Shown here one piece after another: positions 60,342 through 64,000 of a DNA stretch of 64,000 nucleotides. The notes under the pieces were generated by a model that did not search any database, was not told where the DNA came from, and saw only the letters and a list, made by a program, of their open reading frames with translations. Each line of letters opens with the position of its first letter. Position 1 is the first letter of the stretch. The DNA is taken from the NCBI GenBank assembly GCA_034111045.1, contig JAWUYA010000005.1, positions 1 to 64,000 on the forward strand, read 5' to 3'. The DNA comes from JALJPB01 sp034111045 (GTDB lineage Bacteria > Pseudomonadota > Gammaproteobacteria > Enterobacterales > Alteromonadaceae). The position numbers and the translations under genes are program-made.

Positions 60342-61280
60342 TTGAATAAAAAACAAAAAGATAATAAAGATAAACGTAAAATAACGCTAACAGCTCGCGA
60401 GGACAGTTATTGCATTCGTTTTAATGCTATGGCGAGTCCCTGTGAAGTACTCATTGACACTGATTCAATAACACTGGCCAATACACTTGGCAGAGCTGTT
60501 GCTAATGAAGTTTGGCGTATTGAAGATAAATACAGTCGTTATTCTTCTTCAAATGTGTGCAGTAATATCAATAGCAGTCACGGTAAACCTGTCGGTATTG
60601 ATCAAGAAACGTTTCTTTTACTTAATTTTGCTGAGCAATGTTACCAACTCAGCCATGGCGTTTTTGATATAACTTCAGGAGTATTACGTAAAGCTTGGCG
60701 ATTTGATGGTAGTGATAAGCTGCCAACTACAACCCAAGTTAACGCTTGTTTGGCTTATATTGGCTGGCAAAAAGTTACTTATGATCAACACCAAATTACC
60801 TTATATAAAGGGATGGAATTAGATTTTGGTGGTATCGGTAAAGAATATGCCGTTGATAAAGCTATAATTATCGTTAAAAGTATCACCACACTTCCGGTGT
60901 TGGTTAATCTTGGTGGTGATTTATCAGCAACGTCGCCTAGACAAAATAACCAAGCTTGGCAAGTTGGCATTGAACACCCTGGATTTTTTAATCACCGTAC
61001 AGGTAAACATGAAATAAAAACGGTAATCGTTTCTTTATTAAAAGGCGCTTTAGCAACAAGTGGCGACGCTAATCGTTTTTTATTAAAAGAGGGAAAACGT
61101 TATAGTCATATTTTAAATGCCCAAACAGGCTGGCCCATTGAAAATGCACCACACTCAATTACTGTCGTTGCGCCACAATGTATTCAAGCGGGAATTTTAG
61201 CTTCCTTGTCATTAATGCAGGGCAGTGACGCAGAAACGTTTTTAACGGAGCAGGGGGTGAAGCATTGGGCAATCAGATAA
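60342..61280 (+). CDS. apbE: ApbE family FAD:protein FMN transferase
   Basis: A 312-residue enzyme that attaches FMN covalently to Thr/Ser of target proteins. Family blocks: AMASPCEV (29-36), DFGGIGKEYAVD (161-172), NLGGDLSATS (189-198), TSGDANRF (239-246) and YSHILNAQTGWP (254-265); the metal-ligand Asp of the HIIDP motif is Asn258 here, a change also seen in some family members. No signal peptide: the first 28 residues are charged (NKKQKDNKDKRK) and an in-frame TGA at 60318 excludes a longer start. The start is TTG 60342. This is odd, as most ApbE proteins are exported lipoproteins. Last gene of the cassette; the DUF3570 protein is the obvious candidate target. Confidence 0.92.
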   Translation: MNKKQKDNKDKRKITLTAREDSYCIRFNAMASPCEVLIDTDSITLANTLGRAVANEVWRIEDKYSRYSSSNVCSNINSSHGKPVGIDQETFLLLNFAEQCYQLSHGVFDITSGVLRKAWRFDGSDKLPTTTQVNACLAYIGWQKVTYDQHQITLYKGMELDFGGIGKEYAVDKAIIIVKSITTLPVLVNLGGDLSATSPRQNNQAWQVGIEHPGFFNHRTGKHEIKTVIVSLLKGALATSGDANRFLLKEGKRYSHILNAQTGWPIENAPHSITVVAPQCIQAGILASLSLMQGSDAETFLTEQGVKHWAIR

Positions 61281-61553
61281 ATATATCTCCATCAATATAA
61301 AGGATAAATTGGCTTTTGATTATAAAGCCTATATTTTTATGGCATCGAATACACCCTCTTGCCTATTGTAACTCAAATCTAGTGCATCAGTTGATCAGTG
61401 AAAGTCCTGCTCAATGTTATTTAAAAACCATCTATAGCAAAGGCTAGCCTTATTCTTCACACTGCCGATAAAAACCTCGTTCACGGTTTTGACTACTTAA
61501 TCCGTTGGCAATAACATACAATAAAACAATGTTTCTTCATCGTTGGATTTTCT

Positions 61554-63170
61554 GTGTCACTTAGTCATTTACTTTTTGATAACCGTTTTATTAATAGCTT
61601 ACCTAGTGATAAAGAAGAGGGCCTCAACCCACGTCAAGTTTATCATGCCGCCTATTCTTTGGTATTACCTACTCATGTTTGTCAACCTCAGTTAATCGCC
61701 GTATCTGAAAATGTAGCTGCCATGCTAGGCTTTACTATTACCGACACTAAATCAACTGAGTTTACTCAAGTTTTTAGTGGTAATACCCTAATGGAAGGGA
61801 TGAAAAGTTATGCTATGTGTTATGGCGGCCATCAATTTGGTCATTGGGCAGGACAATTAGGCGATGGTAGGGCAATCAACTTAGGTGAAGTAATAACTAA
61901 AAATAATGGTCACCAAACACTACAACTTAAGGGCGCAGGGCCAACACCGTTCTCTAGAACAGCTGACGGCCTAGCAGTGTTAAGATCTTCTATTCGCGAG
62001 TTTCTCTGCTCTGAGGCTATGTTCTATTTAGGCATCCCAACCACCAGAGCCTTAAGTTTATGTTTGACCGGTGAGCAGGTCATGCGGGATATGTTTTATG
62101 ATGGTCGCGCAAAAAATGAACAAGGCGCTGTTGTTTGCCGAGTATCAAGGTCTTTTATGCGTTTTGGTAGTTTTCAACTACCATCAACCCGTGGTGATAT
62201 TGAGTTATTAAAAGAGTTGGTTGAGCATTGCATTCGTAGTGACTTTGCTCATTTACTCGAAGATGATCAATTATTTAATCAACAAATCTATTTAAATTGG
62301 TTTAAAGAGGTTTGCCAAAGCACTTGTCAAATGATTGTTCATTGGCAACGTGTTGGTTTTGTTCATGGTGTGATGAATACTGATAATATGTCAATTTTAG
62401 GGGAAACCATTGATTATGGTCCTTATGGTTGGATAGATAACTTTGATCTTAATTGGACACCTAATACCACTGATGCAAATGGCAAACGTTACCGCTTTGG
62501 CGCACAAGCAGAAATTGGCCAATGGAATTTATTTCAATTAGCGAATGCTATTTATCCTTTGATAAACGAGTCTACACCTCTCGAAGTACTGCTTAATGAT
62601 TACGCTGTTGAGTATCAACAGTTATGGCATGAGATGATGCTCAGTAAAGTTGGGCTTAGTTTGCCTTCTGATGTAATAACGACAGATGAAGAGGATGAAA
62701 AATTACTGCTTGAGTTAGAGGCCTGTATCTCAATTATTGAAATAGATATGACATTATTTTATCGGCAATTAACTAAATTACCTCTGGTAGCTGAGTCGGC
62801 TAAAAGCGAGCGCTGGCTAGCTTTGTTCACTGATTGTTATTATCAACTAGAGCAAGTTGATAGTAATTATATCAAACGTTTTAGTCAATGGCTTGCGCAT
62901 TATATCAGCCGTTCTGAGCAAGACACACTAACGACTGAGCAACGGGTTGAGTTAATGAATAAAACTAACCCGAAATATGTTTTACGCAACTATCTTGCTC
63001 AACAAGCCATCGAGCGTGCTGAGCTAGGCGATTTTAGTGAGTTACATCGGTTGCAAGCATTATTAAAATCTCCTTATCAAGAACAGAACGAGTTTGAAAT
63101 GTATGCTAAAAAACGTCCTGACTGGGCTAAATCAAAAGCAGGTTGTGGCATGCTCTCTTGTAGCTCGTGA
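61554..63170 (+). CDS. selO: protein adenylyltransferase SelO (YdiU)
   Basis: A 538-residue pseudokinase-fold enzyme that AMPylates Ser/Thr/Tyr of redox proteins. It shows YGGHQFGHWAGQLGDGRAIN, QLKGAGPTPFSRTADG (glycine-rich ATP loop), RVSRSFMRFGSF, and the metal-binding HGVMNTDNMS (D277-N278) and IDYGPYGW (D287). The C-terminus GCGMLSCSS keeps the conserved Cys that is selenocysteine in animals and that gates activity by a disulfide. The start is GTG 61554, giving the normal N-terminus; no ATG fits. Convergent with the ArgO-like gene 15 bases away. Confidence 0.95.
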   Translation: MSLSHLLFDNRFINSLPSDKEEGLNPRQVYHAAYSLVLPTHVCQPQLIAVSENVAAMLGFTITDTKSTEFTQVFSGNTLMEGMKSYAMCYGGHQFGHWAGQLGDGRAINLGEVITKNNGHQTLQLKGAGPTPFSRTADGLAVLRSSIREFLCSEAMFYLGIPTTRALSLCLTGEQVMRDMFYDGRAKNEQGAVVCRVSRSFMRFGSFQLPSTRGDIELLKELVEHCIRSDFAHLLEDDQLFNQQIYLNWFKEVCQSTCQMIVHWQRVGFVHGVMNTDNMSILGETIDYGPYGWIDNFDLNWTPNTTDANGKRYRFGAQAEIGQWNLFQLANAIYPLINESTPLEVLLNDYAVEYQQLWHEMMLSKVGLSLPSDVITTDEEDEKLLLELEACISIIEIDMTLFYRQLTKLPLVAESAKSERWLALFTDCYYQLEQVDSNYIKRFSQWLAHYISRSEQDTLTTEQRVELMNKTNPKYVLRNYLAQQAIERAELGDFSELHRLQALLKSPYQEQNEFEMYAKKRPDWAKSKAGCGMLSCSS

Positions 63171-63185
63171 ATTTTTAATATTGCA

Positions 63186-63800
63186 TTACTTTAAAGACAT
63201 AAATAAAGAGAGAGCTATACCCCACATAATAAAAGCAACAGTAAAATTAATGGCTCGATGAGTCTTTTCTTTGCTCAACCAGAATGACATCTTAGCTGAT
63301 AGCAAAGCTAAAGTGTAAAACCAAGTGATTGAAGCTAGTAGTGTTCCTACCAAAAAGGTCACTTTTTCACTGTCGGCAAATTGGCTGCTGATACTGCCGA
63401 TAATCACCACAGTATCTAAGTAAACATGTGGATTTAATAGTGTCACTGCCAAGGTTGTTATAACAACTACACCAAGGCTTTTAGTCGAGCTTAGTTTACT
63501 CGCAGTCGCCTCTTTTGGTAATAGGCAGTTTTTAAAGAATAGAGCACCATAAAAACTTAAAAACAATATGCCAGCCCAAGTAATTATTTGGTACAGCAAT
63601 ACATTAGCATTAATAATGGCGCTGCCACCAAATACACCTATCGACATCAAAACAAAATCGCAAATAATACAAATTGTTGCAGCGATAAAATGATAGTTCT
63701 GTTTAATGCCCTGATTCAAAATAAAAGCATTTTGAGCGCCAATGGGAATGATCATGCCTGCGCCAATAACAAAACCTTTAGCCATTATTATTATGCTCAA
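63186..63800 (-). CDS. argO: LysE/ArgO family amino-acid exporter
   Basis: A 204-residue inner-membrane exporter with six hydrophobic segments. IIPIGAQNAFILNQG (about 17-31) and TLLNPHVYLDTVVIIG (about 119-134) are the LysE/ArgO blocks, with the conserved Asn-Pro in helix IV. ArgO exports arginine (and canavanine) and LysE also lysine. The start is TTG 63800 with GGGAG about eight bases upstream; the ATG five codons later has no ribosome site. The LysR-type activator ArgP/LysG is often adjacent but is not visible in the remaining 200 bases. Confidence 0.92.
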   Translation of the reverse strand: MSIIIMAKGFVIGAGMIIPIGAQNAFILNQGIKQNYHFIAATICIICDFVLMSIGVFGGSAIINANVLLYQIITWAGILFLSFYGALFFKNCLLPKEATASKLSSTKSLGVVVITTLAVTLLNPHVYLDTVVIIGSISSQFADSEKVTFLVGTLLASITWFYTLALLSAKMSFWLSKEKTHRAINFTVAFIMWGIALSLFMSLK

Positions 63801-64000
63801 CTTAATTTCTCCCGCGTTAAGTTACTTTTACTGAAATTTAAGGGCAGCTCTACAATTAAAATTAAATTAATGTATCCAGCGTAAATTATACTTTTATTGT
63901 TAATCGGTAGTCAGCCATTGAAACCACTCTTCATGGCCAAAATCATTAGGTTATGGTGTCAAGTTAAGCCATTATAATCTGAACATAGACAAAGACAACA
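63801..64000. other. right-edge intergenic sequence
   Basis: It carries the upstream region of the LysE/ArgO gene. No start of a neighbouring gene can be defended. A minus-strand fragment (about 63903-63950, reading GHEEWFQWLTTD and then stop) looks protein-like but has an in-frame stop just before it. Confidence 0.4.

Noticed and set aside
61440..61451. Palindrome AAGGCTAGCCTT in the apbE-selO gap
   Set aside because: Short, not placed at a recognisable promoter, and a 12-base palindrome is expected by chance at this scale.
63903..63950. Minus-strand fragment GHEEWFQWLTTD-stop near the right edge
   Set aside because: Looks like a protein tail but has an in-frame stop six codons upstream of the ND-F-G segment; cannot be tied to a gene or insertion sequence within the window.
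1..64000. CRISPR arrays, tRNA or rRNA genes, prophage or intact insertion sequences
   Set aside because: No regularly spaced repeats, no cloverleaf or rRNA sequence, and no transposase or integrase motif was found on either strand.

Overview
The window is a chromosomal stretch of an AT-rich marine gammaproteobacterium, most likely Alteromonadales and close to Colwellia (Colwelliaceae). The reasons are the order rne, rluC, HAD, maf, yceD, rpmF, plsX, fab, acpP, pabC, mltG, tmk, holB, pilZ, tatD; the methylcitrate set with acnD and prpF behind a GntR regulator; the 180-kDa NAD-glutamate dehydrogenase; and a DUF2835 gene. This placement is inferred from gene content and order; no database comparison was possible. 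Non-ATG starts are common: about eight TTG and three GTG starts have good positional or Shine-Dalgarno support. No tRNA, rRNA, CRISPR array, phage or intact insertion sequence was seen.

Layout. 0.1-4.3 kb: an iron-sulfur cryptochrome/photolyase-related protein (+), a lipoprotein amidase (-) and a VOC/glyoxalase protein (-). 4.5-7.0 kb: a minus-strand cluster of a minimal J-domain protein followed by three acidic proteins of unknown family. 7.05-7.5 kb: the decayed remains of a GGDEF (diguanylate cyclase) gene in what looks like an empty gap. 7.6-12.0 kb: a secreted catalase-peroxidase and an M2 (ACE-like) lipoprotein peptidase. 12.5-15.8 kb: a PsrA-like TetR regulator with a perfect palindromic operator over its own promoter, nagZ and a DASS carboxylate transporter. 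15.8-18.8 kb: rne (-) with DNA-level tandem repeats in its scaffold half. 19.5-32.1 kb: the large plus-strand RNA, lipid and cell-envelope cluster from rluC to tatD, broken by the convergent maf gene and by intrinsic terminators after acpP and fabF. The fabH gene usual between plsX and fabD is absent here.

32.5-33.7 kb: a fused SpmA/SpmB-like membrane protein. 33.9-40.7 kb: a propionate catabolism operon (GntR regulator, prpB, prpC, acnD, prpF) with two near-identical palindromes upstream and an intrinsic terminator between acnD and prpF. 40.8-44.3 kb: msrC-type fRMsr, a small unknown, proQ and prc. 44.6-49.0 kb: nhaC, pepN and a DUF2835 gene. 49.7-54.5 kb: the 1619-residue NAD-glutamate dehydrogenase. 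55.2-58.0 kb: pyrD and asnB, convergent across a shared terminator.

58.2-61.3 kb: the most interesting segment, a compact plus-strand cassette of a TlpA-like thioredoxin, a DUF4266 mini-lipoprotein ending in a Gly/Cys tail, a DUF3570 outer-membrane beta-barrel and an ApbE flavin transferase. The DUF3570 protein carries the heptad DALTGAS, which looks like the ApbE flavinylation signature of NqrC/RnfG. This suggests a flavinylated outer-membrane redox module, although the ApbE here has no visible export signal. The window closes with selO (+) and a LysE/ArgO exporter (-).
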